Source: Holosporales bacterium (lineage in GTDB: Bacteria; Pseudomonadota; Alphaproteobacteria; BNTO01). From it: a stretch of 31,690 nt of DNA. The notes beneath the pieces were generated by a model that was not told where the DNA came from, did not search any database, and was given only the letters and a program-made list of their open reading frames with translations. The position numbers and the translations under genes are program-made. Within the stretch, counting starts at the first letter, position 1. Each line of letters begins with the position of its first letter. Location: positions 1-31,690 of the forward strand of contig JAISXM010000073.1 in assembly GCA_031270515.1 (NCBI GenBank). The letters run 5' to 3'. Shown here one piece after another: positions 8,228-17,199 of the stretch.

Positions 8228-11200
8228 TTAGTGATCACCATCCGCATGTTCATCAGTTTTTGATACGCGCATTTTTTTCAACATATTGCGAAATACTCGC
8301 TTATACCCGTCGTTGCGCTGATACGGAGGCATAATGGACCGATTCCGCTCCCCCAGCGCCGACGACGCAGGGCCCTCATCCGACGGTCCCGCGCGATCCT
8401 TTGCAGATTTCCTCGCCCTTCTCTCATCTCCCGCTTTAGCCTCTATATCAGATATCGCCCCGTTCGCCGTTCTATCACCTCTCGCAGCGTTCGCACTTCT
8501 CGCACCGACCCCCTCACCTCTCGCACCTCCCGCACCTCTCGCACCTCCCGGACCGACCGCTCCTCCCGCACCGACCGTTCCTCCTCCGTCGCTTGCATCT
8601 TCGCGCAATGCACCCACGGCTCGCTTTGTTTTTTTCCGACGAGAGTGCCGTCGCGCTTCCCCGACCGGAGGGGCAACATGAGAAGACTGGCTGAACTTCG
8701 TTAGCAGCTCGTCCATATCAGGCTTTTCCGAAAAATTATTCGCGTTTTTTCGCAACTTTTCAGGAAACGCATTTGGATACGTGATATCAAATATCCCCAC
8801 AATATCTGACTCTGCAGGTTTGACAATAAACCGGTCATCTGCATGATTTTTAAGAGCAGCGACGTCAAACGGCCCCCCGTGAATTTCGACATGCGTTTTT
8901 TTCTTTTGAGGGCGGCCACGCTTTTTTGGCGGATGCACGCTGCTCGGCTCGAGGGCACGCTCTCCACCGCCGCCATGTGCCGCGGGCGCATTCCCGGCTT
9001 CAAAATGCGCGGACGCACTCCCTCCGCCAAGATGCGCGGGCGCACTCCCGACTCCAGAATGTGCGGGTTCTCCACCGCCGCCGCGTGCAGCGACTTTACT
9101 CACGACTCCAGGATGCACGGGCTCTCCACCACCGCCGTGTGCCGAGACGTTACTCCCTACTCCAGGATACACGAGCGCACTCCCGACTCCAGAATGCGCG
9201 GACGCACTCTCCGTAGGGAACGCCCCCTGCCGATTCGCCTCGTTTTGGAGCTGTTGCTTCTTGGCGTTGGCCCTGGCTTTCGCTCTAGCTCTGCGTTGCT
9301 TGCTTTTTGATATGCCGCTTCCTTCGGCGGTTGCCTCGCGCGCATACGGAGGGCCGGCTTGCGATTTGGCGTATTCGTTGATCTCGTCGATGTGGACGGG
9401 CAGCTCCTCATCCCCACCAGCGTCTGTTATTGCAACAAAGCCCTTCGAAGCAAAATCTTTTTTCCCTGCACCTTTCGCCCCTGCACCTTTTTCCTCAGCC
9501 AATCCCTTCTGAGCAAAATCTTTTTTCCCTGCGCCTTTTTCTTTCATGGGGGCCTTTTCTTTCGCGCCCTTAGGAACAACCCCTTTCTTTTCGGTACCTT
9601 TTTTATTCACGGATCTTTTCGGAAATGGGTCATCCGCATCATCAGCATCAATTGCTAATTGTTCATCAAGGTTTTGATCCAAATACTTTTGGTTCGCATG
9701 ATTTTGATCCGCGTGGCTTTGATCCGCGTGACTGGGATCCACATGCCTTTGCTCCGCGTGCTTCTTGTGTTGTTCTTTCCCTTTATCTCGCTTTCCCTTC
9801 GCGCCTTCGTCCTTACTCCTCGAATACTGACTATACTTTACGTCATCATTATTTGCGCGCCCCAGGGAAATCACGTCAGGTTCGCCCCTTCCGCCGTCAA
9901 TAACGAAATCCTCGTCCCTCAGCGTCGCGTCCGTCAGCACAGTAATCGTGCAATTATGCTTCTGCTCAATGTCCAGCAGCTCTTTCCTTTTCTTATTCGA
10001 CAACGCCTCCGCAATGATCATTGGCACATACGCCTTAATCGCCGTCTGCTTGTCGGTCGTCGTTTGCTTGTCGGTCGCAGTTTCGGACATTTTCTCCGCA
10101 GCTTTTTCCAGCGAGCTCAGCACAGTAGAAACAAAGTACGTCTGCGAGTACAAAGTGCCGCGCCCCTGGCAGTGCGGACATCGCTCGCTGTAGGCCTCCA
10201 TTAGGCTGGAGCGCAACCTCTGGCGCGAAAGCTCCATCAAACCGAACTGGCTAATGTTTCCCGTTTGTATTCTGGCACGGTCGGACGCAAGCTCCGAGCG
10301 GAAACATTTTTCGACTTGTTTGATATGCTTGTTGTCCCACATATCTATAAAATCAACCACAATTAATCCAGACAAATCTCTTAAACGCAGCTGTTTTGCA
10401 ATCTCTTTGCTCGCCTCTAAGTTGGTCATCAGCGCGGTTGAGTCAATGTGGCGCTCTTTTGTCGCTCTGCCGGAGTTTACGTCAATTGCAACAAGCGCTT
10501 CTGTTTGCCCGATAACGAGCGACCCCCCCGACGGCAGCGCAACTCTGGGGCTCACCATTGATACAATTTGTTCTTCAATATCCACAGAATTAAACAAAGA
10601 TATCGTTTGATCTTTGTATAACTTTACTTTTTTAACCCCGCTTGGAGACAATTGCTTCATGAATACGCGCGTTTTTTTGTACGCATCCTGAGTGTCTACC
10701 AAAATTTCATCGATCCCCTTCTGGTAAAAATCGCGCACAGCACGCATTAAAATATCCGCCTCTTCATGAATTAACAATGGCGCGTTCGATTCCAACATTT
10801 TAGCGCGAATTTCATTCCAAAGTTTTACCAAATACTCGTAATCTCTGCGGATTTCCGCCTTCGTGCGCTCTTGTCCGGCGGTACGTATAATCAAGGACAT
10901 TTTGTCCGGCACGTTCAGCTCCTTCAGCACATCCTTCAGGCGCTGGCGAGTTTCGTCTTCGTGAACGCGCCTGGAGACGCCGCCACTGCGCTCGCCTGCG
11001 TTCGGCATTAGCACACAGTACTGCCCCGGCAGCGAAATGTACGTGGTGAACGCGGCGCACTTGTTTCCGCGCACGTCTTTGATCGCTTGCACCAAAAACA
11101 CTTGCTTGTGGTGGATAACCTCCTGGACGCTGTAGTGCCGCTTTTTATCCTTCTTCCGCGGCGGGGGAGGGGGAGCGGCGGCAGCATCGGCAAACTCGTC

Positions 11201-11683
11201 GTGTAATGGAGTGTTGATGGAAAAATCCCCCATATCAGGGTACGCAAAATGGTCGTCGGTGTGATGGTGCGAAAGCGTATGCCCAGGTGCGGCGCCCGCG
11301 TCGTCATAGGAGTGCGTCGCCGCATCGCTATTGCTAAACGGGTCGTAATCGTACAGCGAGGATTGCGAATCCTGCGAGGATTGCGAATCCTGCGAGAATT
11401 GCGAATCCTGTGAATCACCATGCGACAAGTCAGAGTACGGCAACTTATAGTAGTCCGAATTAATTTCGGACAACGCCAGGAAGCCATTGCGCTCCCCCCC
11501 GTACTCTATGAATACGGCCTGCAACGACGGTTCTATGCGGACAACTCGAGCTAAATATACATTCCCTTTTATGGGCTTTTTTCCTAAAAGTTCCGAATCA
11601 TAGTCAACAAGTTCGTCACCATCTAATACAGCTACGCGTGTCTCGTCTGGATCGCGCGCAGTAATTAATATTTTTTTCGTCAT
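8228..11683 (-). CDS. rne: Ribonuclease E/G family endoribonuclease
   Basis: This is the essential endoribonuclease that starts mRNA decay and processes rRNA and tRNA, acting near the inner membrane. The S1 RNA-binding domain (about 38-235) is split by an insert at about 80-185 made of SQDSQ repeats, a His/Asp tract and AAAAPPPPPRKKDKK. The catalytic magnesium site is visible as AIDVNSGRAT (D401) and VVDFIDM (D444). The zinc-link CPHC is at 502-505. From about 510 to the C-terminus (1151) the chain is disordered and charged, with Lys/Gly/Ala repeats (KGAGKKDFA type), an AHSGVGSA/HGGGGEP repeat block and Gly/Ala/Arg-rich stretches. The final basic segment is YKRVFRNMLKKM. Such tails scaffold RNA degradosomes in relatives; which partners bind here is unknown. 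ATG 11683 has GGAG nine bases upstream. Its own promoter and a leader hairpin are described separately. Confidence 0.95.
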   Translation of the reverse strand: MTKKILITARDPDETRVAVLDGDELVDYDSELLGKKPIKGNVYLARVVRIEPSLQAVFIEYGGERNGFLALSEINSDYYKLPYSDLSHGDSQDSQFSQDSQSSQDSQSSLYDYDPFSNSDAATHSYDDAGAAPGHTLSHHHTDDHFAYPDMGDFSINTPLHDEFADAAAAPPPPPRKKDKKRHYSVQEVIHHKQVFLVQAIKDVRGNKCAAFTTYISLPGQYCVLMPNAGERSGGVSRRVHEDETRQRLKDVLKELNVPDKMSLIIRTAGQERTKAEIRRDYEYLVKLWNEIRAKMLESNAPLLIHEEADILMRAVRDFYQKGIDEILVDTQDAYKKTRVFMKQLSPSGVKKVKLYKDQTISLFNSVDIEEQIVSMVSPRVALPSGGSLVIGQTEALVAIDVNSGRATKERHIDSTALMTNLEASKEIAKQLRLRDLSGLIVVDFIDMWDNKHIKQVEKCFRSELASDRARIQTGNISQFGLMELSRQRLRSSLMEAYSERCPHCQGRGTLYSQTYFVSTVLSSLEKAAEKMSETATDKQTTTDKQTAIKAYVPMIIAEALSNKKRKELLDIEQKHNCTITVLTDATLRDEDFVIDGGRGEPDVISLGRANNDDVKYSQYSRSKDEGAKGKRDKGKEQHKKHAEQRHVDPSHADQSHADQNHANQKYLDQNLDEQLAIDADDADDPFPKRSVNKKGTEKKGVVPKGAKEKAPMKEKGAGKKDFAQKGLAEEKGAGAKGAGKKDFASKGFVAITDAGGDEELPVHIDEINEYAKSQAGPPYAREATAEGSGISKSKQRRARAKARANAKKQQLQNEANRQGAFPTESASAHSGVGSALVYPGVGSNVSAHGGGGEPVHPGVVSKVAARGGGGEPAHSGVGSAPAHLGGGSASAHFEAGNAPAAHGGGGERALEPSSVHPPKKRGRPQKKKTHVEIHGGPFDVAALKNHADDRFIVKPAESDIVGIFDITYPNAFPEKLRKNANNFSEKPDMDELLTKFSQSSHVAPPVGEARRHSRRKKTKRAVGALREDASDGGGTVGAGGAVGPGGARGAGGARGEGVGARSANAARGDRTANGAISDIEAKAGDERRARKSAKDRAGPSDEGPASSALGERNRSIMPPYQRNDGYKRVFRNMLKKMRVSKTDEHADGDH

Positions 11684-11709
11684 TATAAAAATTCTCCAAT
11701 GTGAATAAA

Positions 11710-11726
11710 AGGCGAATTAATCGCCT
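11710..11726 (-). promoter_or_regulatory. Hairpin in the rne leader
   Basis: On the minus strand AGGCGA-TTAAT-TCGCCT is followed by TTT, a short perfect stem just upstream of the rne ribosome-binding site. It could be a weak attenuator or an RNase E feedback site, as known for the E. coli rne leader. The stem is only six base pairs, so function is unproven. Confidence 0.4.
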
Positions 11727-11751
11727 AATAAATGATATATTATGTGCGCAA

Positions 11752-11779
11752 AATATATGTTGCCGGATTGCGGAGTCAA
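11752..11779 (-). promoter_or_regulatory. Candidate sigma70 promoter for rne
   Basis: Read on the minus strand, TTGACT (11774-11779) and TATATT (11752-11757) are separated by 16 bases. The start would fall about 60 bases before the rne ATG, giving a leader that contains the AGGCGA hairpin. Confidence 0.5.
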
Positions 11780-11818
11780 CAAATCTGAATATTCGCAGGA
11801 GATAATAATCTCGCGGTA

Positions 11819-11943
11819 TATACCCAATCATAAAAAGAATGGATGGCAGGAGTCTCGAAGCGCAGACGAAGGGCTGTACTAAACGTACTGCCCGAGTCGA
11901 GCATCGAAACGACGAACCAGACATCTTTTTATGATTGGGTATA
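11819..11943. mobile_element. Family 2 element with perfect 19-bp terminal inverted repeats
   Basis: TATACCCAATCATAAAAAG at 11819-11837 is the exact reverse complement of 11925-11943. The 125-bp interior has no coding capacity but has nested inverted motifs (CTGTACT..AGTACTG-like and TCGAAGCGC..). Its reverse complement aligns by eye with 2286-2432, and its outer arm with 12219-12257. The size, perfect ends and dispersed copies suggest a MITE-like or REP-like element. No transposase is seen. Confidence 0.75.
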
Positions 11944-12218
11944 AAAGAGTCAAATTTATTTTGCGAAAATGGGGTAGGATGAGGATTAAGATAACGCACA
12001 AACGCAAACAAAGCAACCCCTTTAGCAAATTGCCAACGCAAACGTTGGTCGAACAAGTCGCAATGTAAAGAGGTATGTGCCATCGTAATCTATACTCCAC
12101 TGTTTCCCGTTAAGATGTAATTTGCAATAATTCCATAAGGGACTTGTAAACAATATCATGTTTCATTGCGTGGCAGAAGCCAGCCCCCCAGAAGAAACGA
12201 CTTGACGTTTTATCATCA

Positions 12219-12257
12219 TATACCCAAGCACAAAAAGTTTATCAGTTCGTCGTTTCG
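12219..12257. repeat. Half copy of the family 2 element
   Basis: TATACCCAAGCACAAAAAGT followed by TTATCAGTTCGTCGTTTCG matches the left arm of the copy at 2286. No right arm follows, so this is a truncated element just downstream of the SNF2 gene. Apart from the two family 2 copies and the rne promoter, the gap 11684-12299 holds nothing I can support. The overlapping frames there cross the repeats and look spurious. Confidence 0.7.
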
Positions 12258-12299
12258 AAGAGCAAGTCGGGGCCCCAACATCACAACTCCTCGCCCACA

Positions 12300-15200
12300 T
12301 CACGACTTCCGCAGCGCAACCAAATCCTGCAGCTCAGCCGTCGTCATATCCGTGACAAACGCTTCCCCGCTTGCGACCGTAAGGTTCGCCAAGTCCTTCT
12401 TGCGCGAGATCATTTCGTCGATTTGCTCTTCGAACGTCCCCTTCGTCAAAAACCTATGCACCATAACATTCTGCTTCTGTCCAATCCTGTACGCCCGGTC
12501 CGTTGCCTGCGTTTCAACGGCTGGATTCCACCAAAGGTCATAGTGAATCACATGATTCGCCGCCGTTAAGTTGAGTCCCGTTCCGCCAGCCTTCAGTGAT
12601 ACAAGCAAAATCCTCGTATTAAACTTCGTCTGAAAATCGTCAACGATCTGGTCGCGTGCCCCGCAACTGAGCCCTCCATGCAAAAACGGAACCCGCGCGT
12701 GAAAGCTCTCTTCCAGCAGGCGCACCAGAATATCTCCCATTTTCGTATATTGAGTAAATATAATGACTTTCTCCGACGACGTTTCGTCTATCTCGCGCAA
12801 TATTTCTTCCAACAGCTCCGTCTTCCCCGACTGCGCAATCGAGGGCACGCCCACCTTTGTGTACTGTGACGGATGATTGCAAATTTGCTTCAGAGCATTA
12901 ATCATGCTGAGAATCAGCCCACGGCGAGCAATGCCGCTCGACTCGTCGATTTTATCCAAAGCATTTTCCACAACCCCTTGATATAACGCCGCCTGCTGCG
13001 CAGTGAGAGAGCAATAGCGGTTGTTTTCAATCTTCTCGGGCAAGTCAGATATAATACTTTTGTCGCTCTTAAGTCGCCGCAAAATAAACGGTGCCGTAAC
13101 TTTTTTGAACAGCTCCAAACTATGCGCATCATGACTGCGCTCGATTGGCGAGGCGTAACGCTGCACAAAAGATCTCTGCGACCCCAAGTAATTTTCATTT
13201 GTAAAATCAAATATATTCCAATATTCCAGCAGCCTATTTTCCACAGGGGTGCCGCTCATCGCTATTTTGTGCGCGGCGTTGATGCCCTTTACAGCCTTTG
13301 ACTGCGCGGTGTCTGAGTTTTTGATGTTTTGAGCCTCGTCAATGACGATCAGGAACCAATGCCTCTTGTTGAGCTCCTTCATGTCACGTCGCGCCAGACC
13401 ATATGACGTAATCAGCACATCTATGTCGTCAGGAATAGGGTCGTCCTTGCGATTTTGCCCATGATATATAAACAAACGAACGCTAGGGGCAAACTTTTCA
13501 AACTCCTTTTGCCAATTGCTCAGCAAGCTCGTCGGAACAACAATCAGCACCTTTTCTCCGTTGGCAATGGCGCCTTCATTCTTGAGAGCCAATATAACCG
13601 CAACAACTTGTAGAGTCTTACCTAGCCCCATGTCGTCCGCAAGTATCGACCCAAAGCCGAGGTTAATGTTTTGCATCAGCCAATGAAAGCCGCGCTCTTG
13701 ATATGGGCGCATTGTGGCGCAAAGATTGGCGGGTAGAGGGGTCGGCTTGACCTGCGTAAGCGGCAGCAACAGGGACTCCAGCTTCGAATCCAGCATGACG
13801 CTCGCTCCGTCGATCTCGCCAGCAAGTGCGGCTTGCATGAAGTCGGCGTGGTCCATTCTGCTGGGGAGCTTGTCGATTTTGCTCAGGAGTTGCAGCATTT
13901 CTTTTTCATCCAGGACAACATATTCGTCTCGGATGCGGACTAGCCCATGGGCTTTATCAACGAGCGCCACAAAATCCTCAATGCTCATATCATTGGAGCC
14001 AATCGCAATGCGCCAATCGAAATTCAACATGGACGTGACATTCACCAAGCTTTTGATTGAGGATTTGCTGTCTTTGGTTTTCACGTTTAACATAAACCGA
14101 GGACGCAGAATGTTCCGAAGCGACTTTGGCAAAATTACTTCAACCCCCATCGATTTCAGGATGGGCAACACTTGCATAAAAATTTTTGCAAAGTCGTTGG
14201 TGCTAAAAATGACGTCCTCGTTCGAATCAACCGTACTCTCGAGCTCGGGTATGTACTCGAACAAAAGGCCCGCGTCGGATAGTAAGGATAGCCTGGCTTC
14301 TTTCGATTTAAACGCCGTCGCAAGCGGCACAGGGACATCATCCACCGCGACCAATACGTTGAGGCCAAAGGCGTCTTTCAGGGGCGGATTGGAGGCGGAT
14401 GGCGTAATAGAGGAGTCTGGTTCTGGCGTATCGGAGGCTGATATCGTGTCTGATAGTAATGAATCTGGTGTTGGTATATCGGATGTTGATGGTAAGGAAT
14501 CTGGTTCCGCATCGGAGGTTGATGGTAAGGAATCTGGTTCCGTCTCGGAGGCTGATAGTATCGAAAACGGATCTTGCGCGGGCGTATCGGCTGATGGCGT
14601 AGCATTCACCAGCAAATACAACTTATGGCGCTTATCCCACAAAAACAACCTAGACAACCAGTTGTTGATTGATGACGGAATCTCTCGTTCGGCAATCTTG
14701 CTGGATCGAGGAATCAACGTATTCGCAAAAAACAACTGAACTATCTTATTCTTTTCGTGTGCCGCTAGCCCCGTCGGAAGTTTATCTTGAATATACGCCG
14801 CAATAAAAAGCGCCGCCGCCGAAATAACCTGCTGTATTGGCGGCAACGGGGCATCGCGAAACGTGATCGCGTCCACAGGGCACATCTCCGCAAGCTGCGC
14901 GCACGTGTGCATCACATTTGTATCACAAAGCGCCGGAATCCAGCGAATAAACGTCTCGCCGGAATCATTTTGCAAAACCTGCGGGATGATGGCCGACTTT
15001 TCAACGAGCCTGCTTGCGAAGACGAAAATCGTGTGCATAAAGCGCAAATTATAGCAAACTTTGTGCAAATACGAGTTCGGCATGCGCGAAAAAAAGCTCG
15101 CCAGAGCTTGCAGCGACTCGCCTTTGTTAAACAGAGTGCCTGCGTAAATTTTTAAAATCCCGTGCGTGTCGCCTAAATCCACGGAAAAATTGCCAATCTG

Positions 15201-16043
15201 CGAGGGGTCGCCCCAGTGCTCCAGGAACACATCCTCGTCGGAAAGCTTGGGGCGCGGTTTGATTGAGTCCACGATTTTCGCGTGCGTGCTCCAGTGTTTG
15301 TAGCATGATTCCAGGATTTTTAGGAAATCCTTTTCGTAAAAAATTGGCGGTTCACACGAGATTATCTGCATTGTGCGCGCGAGGATGTTGTCAATTTTAG
15401 CAAAATTTATCGCGTCCAGGCGGGCAGGATCCGGGGGCGAGGGCGAGGGCTGCTGCGCATTAAACTCCAACAGGGGCGCCATCACCACGTCACCAATTTT
15501 CGGAACTTGTTGCCGTTGCTCTAAGCTCCCGTCCTTAAAATCGTCCACCATATCCAGCAAATTGCATCCGCGCAGATTGAATAGCGTGAACGGATTCTTG
15601 TCGATCTCGTCGCTTATCACATACACAAGCGCGGCCAAATGCTTGCAGGGCATAGCCCAATCCGGACAATCGCAAAAGGCCGAGAGTTCGCTCCACTGGG
15701 TTGGGAAAAGTTGAATGTCTCGTTGCTGCAATTTATCTAAAATTTGCCGGGGAAGCTTTTTCTTTACAAGCGAAGACAAAATCAAAGGGGAACTGTTTAC
15801 TATATCTTTAATTGCCGCAAGTTGAGGTATTGAAAACATAGGCACTTCGATGACCACCTTATATGCAGATGGATGCGAGCCATCCACCAGCGCCGACACC
15901 CTATTGTCGATGAGTTGGACCCTCCGCACGCGCCCTCTGTTGCAATATGACCTTCCGCGAGGGAGACGATTTTCGTATGATATGCCGTTGAATGCTTCCA
16001 GCCATTTCTGGCCCCACCAAGTTTTCCCGTATGTGCGTACCAT
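12300..16043 (-). CDS. SWIM zinc-finger SNF2-family helicase
   Basis: This is a Swi2/Snf2-type double-stranded DNA translocase of the bacterial HepA/RapA-like group; the exact role (transcription recycling, repair or chromatin-like remodelling) is not known. The N-terminus carries a SWIM zinc site CDCPDWAMPCKH (C124, C126, C133, H135). The ATPase half begins near residue 775 with MRPYQERGFHWL. Motif I is DDMGLGKTLQ (about 800-809), motif II IDEAQN (about 900), and the C-terminal lobe has IIFTQYTKMGDIL (about 1095) and the arginine-finger motif DRAYRIGQ (about 1180). The middle contains a Ser/Asp/Pro-rich insert (about 485-550) built from PDSLPST-like repeats, absent from typical members. The length of 1247 residues exceeds the usual 1000-1100, partly because of the insert. 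ATG 16043 lacks a strong ribosome-binding site but gives the family N-terminus TWWGQKWLEAF. Confidence 0.93.
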   Translation of the reverse strand: MVRTYGKTWWGQKWLEAFNGISYENRLPRGRSYCNRGRVRRVQLIDNRVSALVDGSHPSAYKVVIEVPMFSIPQLAAIKDIVNSSPLILSSLVKKKLPRQILDKLQQRDIQLFPTQWSELSAFCDCPDWAMPCKHLAALVYVISDEIDKNPFTLFNLRGCNLLDMVDDFKDGSLEQRQQVPKIGDVVMAPLLEFNAQQPSPSPPDPARLDAINFAKIDNILARTMQIISCEPPIFYEKDFLKILESCYKHWSTHAKIVDSIKPRPKLSDEDVFLEHWGDPSQIGNFSVDLGDTHGILKIYAGTLFNKGESLQALASFFSRMPNSYLHKVCYNLRFMHTIFVFASRLVEKSAIIPQVLQNDSGETFIRWIPALCDTNVMHTCAQLAEMCPVDAITFRDAPLPPIQQVISAAALFIAAYIQDKLPTGLAAHEKNKIVQLFFANTLIPRSSKIAEREIPSSINNWLSRLFLWDKRHKLYLLVNATPSADTPAQDPFSILSASETEPDSLPSTSDAEPDSLPSTSDIPTPDSLLSDTISASDTPEPDSSITPSASNPPLKDAFGLNVLVAVDDVPVPLATAFKSKEARLSLLSDAGLLFEYIPELESTVDSNEDVIFSTNDFAKIFMQVLPILKSMGVEVILPKSLRNILRPRFMLNVKTKDSKSSIKSLVNVTSMLNFDWRIAIGSNDMSIEDFVALVDKAHGLVRIRDEYVVLDEKEMLQLLSKIDKLPSRMDHADFMQAALAGEIDGASVMLDSKLESLLLPLTQVKPTPLPANLCATMRPYQERGFHWLMQNINLGFGSILADDMGLGKTLQVVAVILALKNEGAIANGEKVLIVVPTSLLSNWQKEFEKFAPSVRLFIYHGQNRKDDPIPDDIDVLITSYGLARRDMKELNKRHWFLIVIDEAQNIKNSDTAQSKAVKGINAAHKIAMSGTPVENRLLEYWNIFDFTNENYLGSQRSFVQRYASPIERSHDAHSLELFKKVTAPFILRRLKSDKSIISDLPEKIENNRYCSLTAQQAALYQGVVENALDKIDESSGIARRGLILSMINALKQICNHPSQYTKVGVPSIAQSGKTELLEEILREIDETSSEKVIIFTQYTKMGDILVRLLEESFHARVPFLHGGLSCGARDQIVDDFQTKFNTRILLVSLKAGGTGLNLTAANHVIHYDLWWNPAVETQATDRAYRIGQKQNVMVHRFLTKGTFEEQIDEMISRKKDLANLTVASGEAFVTDMTTAELQDLVALRKS

Positions 16044-16145
16044 TTATACTGCAAATGTGTTAAGCTAGCGATACCCGCTTTGTACCATACATTAAAACCT
16101 AACGCAAAGTTTATAAATTTTAATTGCACGCTCTGCATGTTGTTA

Positions 16146-16199
16146 ATAGATCTGTTGCGAAGTTCTTATTCAACGCAGCAGGAATCAACATATCTATTA
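16146..16199. repeat. Decayed family 3 element
   Basis: AATAGATCTGTTGCGAA at the left and ATCTATTA at the right match the ends of the intact 75-bp element at 19791-19865. The interior CAACGCAGCAGGAATCAAC also corresponds. The right arm has mostly decayed. Confidence 0.5.
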
Positions 16200-16211
16200 T
16201 TCTGCATCTAT

Positions 16212-16241
16212 TTGATTCGTACTCGTCAAATCGAGTACAAT
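16212..16241 (+). promoter_or_regulatory. Candidate sigma70 promoter for the pseudopilin gene
   Basis: TTGATT (16212-16217) and TACAAT (16236-16241) with 18-base spacing lie just ahead of the pseudopilin-like gene. The start would fall near 16248, giving a very short leader. Confidence 0.5.
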
Positions 16242-16284
16242 TAAAGGGGGCGTTTTTACTGCAGTGGCGCGTGGCAGCGCAATT

Positions 16285-16989
16285 ATGAATTTGCTTCTTT
16301 TTACGAAAAAAGCCAAAGGATTCGCATTAATTGAAGTGACCATAGCCCTTTGCGTCATGGGCGTGTTGGCATCCGCTGCGCTCCCTCTGTTCAAGGCCGC
16401 CGTCTCCTACTCGAAGACCGTGCAGACGCGCCGCGCGCTCGAGTATGCGCTGCGGTCATTGGCTGTGTACGCGCTGGAGAACGACCGCCTCCCTTGGGCA
16501 GCGCCCGACCACCGTGGGTTGGAGAACGAAGACGAGAAATTGATCGTCGGCGTTCTTCCGTACAAAAACCTTTGTGTTGAACAGCAGGTTGTGCAAGACG
16601 GATATAAGAACGACCTTTGGTATGTTGTGAATCCGAAGCTCACGATGTGGATCCCTTTGACTCCTTTGTCGCGGCAGTATGATCCGTTTTTGGCCATTCG
16701 CGTAAAAACAAATAATTTCAGGGTAATACAGGAGGACGGTTCTGAGGCGATTCATTTCGATCCGGAGGCTGATGACTTTGGCGCAGCAGCGTTGATTTAC
16801 ATTCCGCCGAAGTCACGCTATGCGCTTCAGGATATAGTGACAACCGATGGTGCAGGCTATGACACAATGATAGTGATCAAAGTTCCCGAAAAAACGTCTG
16901 GAGTAATTGTACGCTGGATTAGTCGCAACAATATAAGAACGATGCTTGGGTTGTCTTATAAAGATAGGTCTTCACCTTTTAATAACTAG
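16285..16989 (+). CDS. Prepilin-type (type IV pilin/pseudopilin-like) protein
   Basis: The N-terminus MNLLLFTKKAKG/FALIEVTIALCVMGVLASAALPLF is a class III signal: a short basic leader, the prepilin peptidase site G/F, Glu at +5 and a hydrophobic helix of about 20 residues. This is the hallmark of type IV pilins and type II secretion pseudopilins, which assemble in the inner membrane into a periplasmic or surface filament. The rest (about 190 residues) is a unique globular domain, larger than major pilins, with YALENDRLPWAAPD resembling minor pseudopilin heads. GTG 16264 would add seven residues; ATG 16285 is preferred because it gives a leader of normal size, though neither has a clear ribosome-binding site. 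No prepilin peptidase, ATPase or secretin gene is adjacent, so it is an orphan here. Confidence 0.8.
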   Translation: MNLLLFTKKAKGFALIEVTIALCVMGVLASAALPLFKAAVSYSKTVQTRRALEYALRSLAVYALENDRLPWAAPDHRGLENEDEKLIVGVLPYKNLCVEQQVVQDGYKNDLWYVVNPKLTMWIPLTPLSRQYDPFLAIRVKTNNFRVIQEDGSEAIHFDPEADDFGAAALIYIPPKSRYALQDIVTTDGAGYDTMIVIKVPEKTSGVIVRWISRNNIRTMLGLSYKDRSSPFNN

Positions 16990-17029
16990 CGATAACTAGT
17001 TATTGTTTTTCCTCAAACTATGCCGAGGC

Positions 17030-17165
17030 CCCCAGAGCAAACGGTTTGAAGTTCTTTGTTGCCCAAAGCTTCGGCGAGGATGAAGATTCAAATCGTTTTT
17101 ATGGGCAGGTAGAGTCTAATCCTTGTATTACAACAACTTTCAAATCGTTTGTTACTGTGACTTGG
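17030..17165. repeat. Family 1 repeats: a degenerate full copy and a half copy
   Basis: The copy at about 17030-17110 has GCAAACGGTTTGAAGTTC and ATTCAAATCGTTTTTATGGGC. A right-hand half follows at 17111-17165 (TTTCAAATCGTTTGTTACTG). They lie between the convergent pseudopilin gene and the first Myb gene, and mark the downstream edge of the tandem array. Confidence 0.65.
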
Positions 17166-17199
17166 TATATCACCACCTCCAACTATCCGAAGGATATGG

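Noticed and set aside
8334..10610. Several plus-strand frames opposite rne
   Set aside because: They mirror the low-complexity tail of RNase E (Pro/Ala/Arg-rich translations) and lack ribosome-binding sites.
11616..12083. 155-codon minus-strand frame upstream of rne
   Set aside because: It runs through the family 2 element and the rne promoter and has biased, frame-shadow composition.
13714..14739. 341-codon plus-strand frame opposite the SNF2 gene
   Set aside because: It is antisense to conserved helicase domains and rich in Ser because of the opposite-strand repeats; no start signal.
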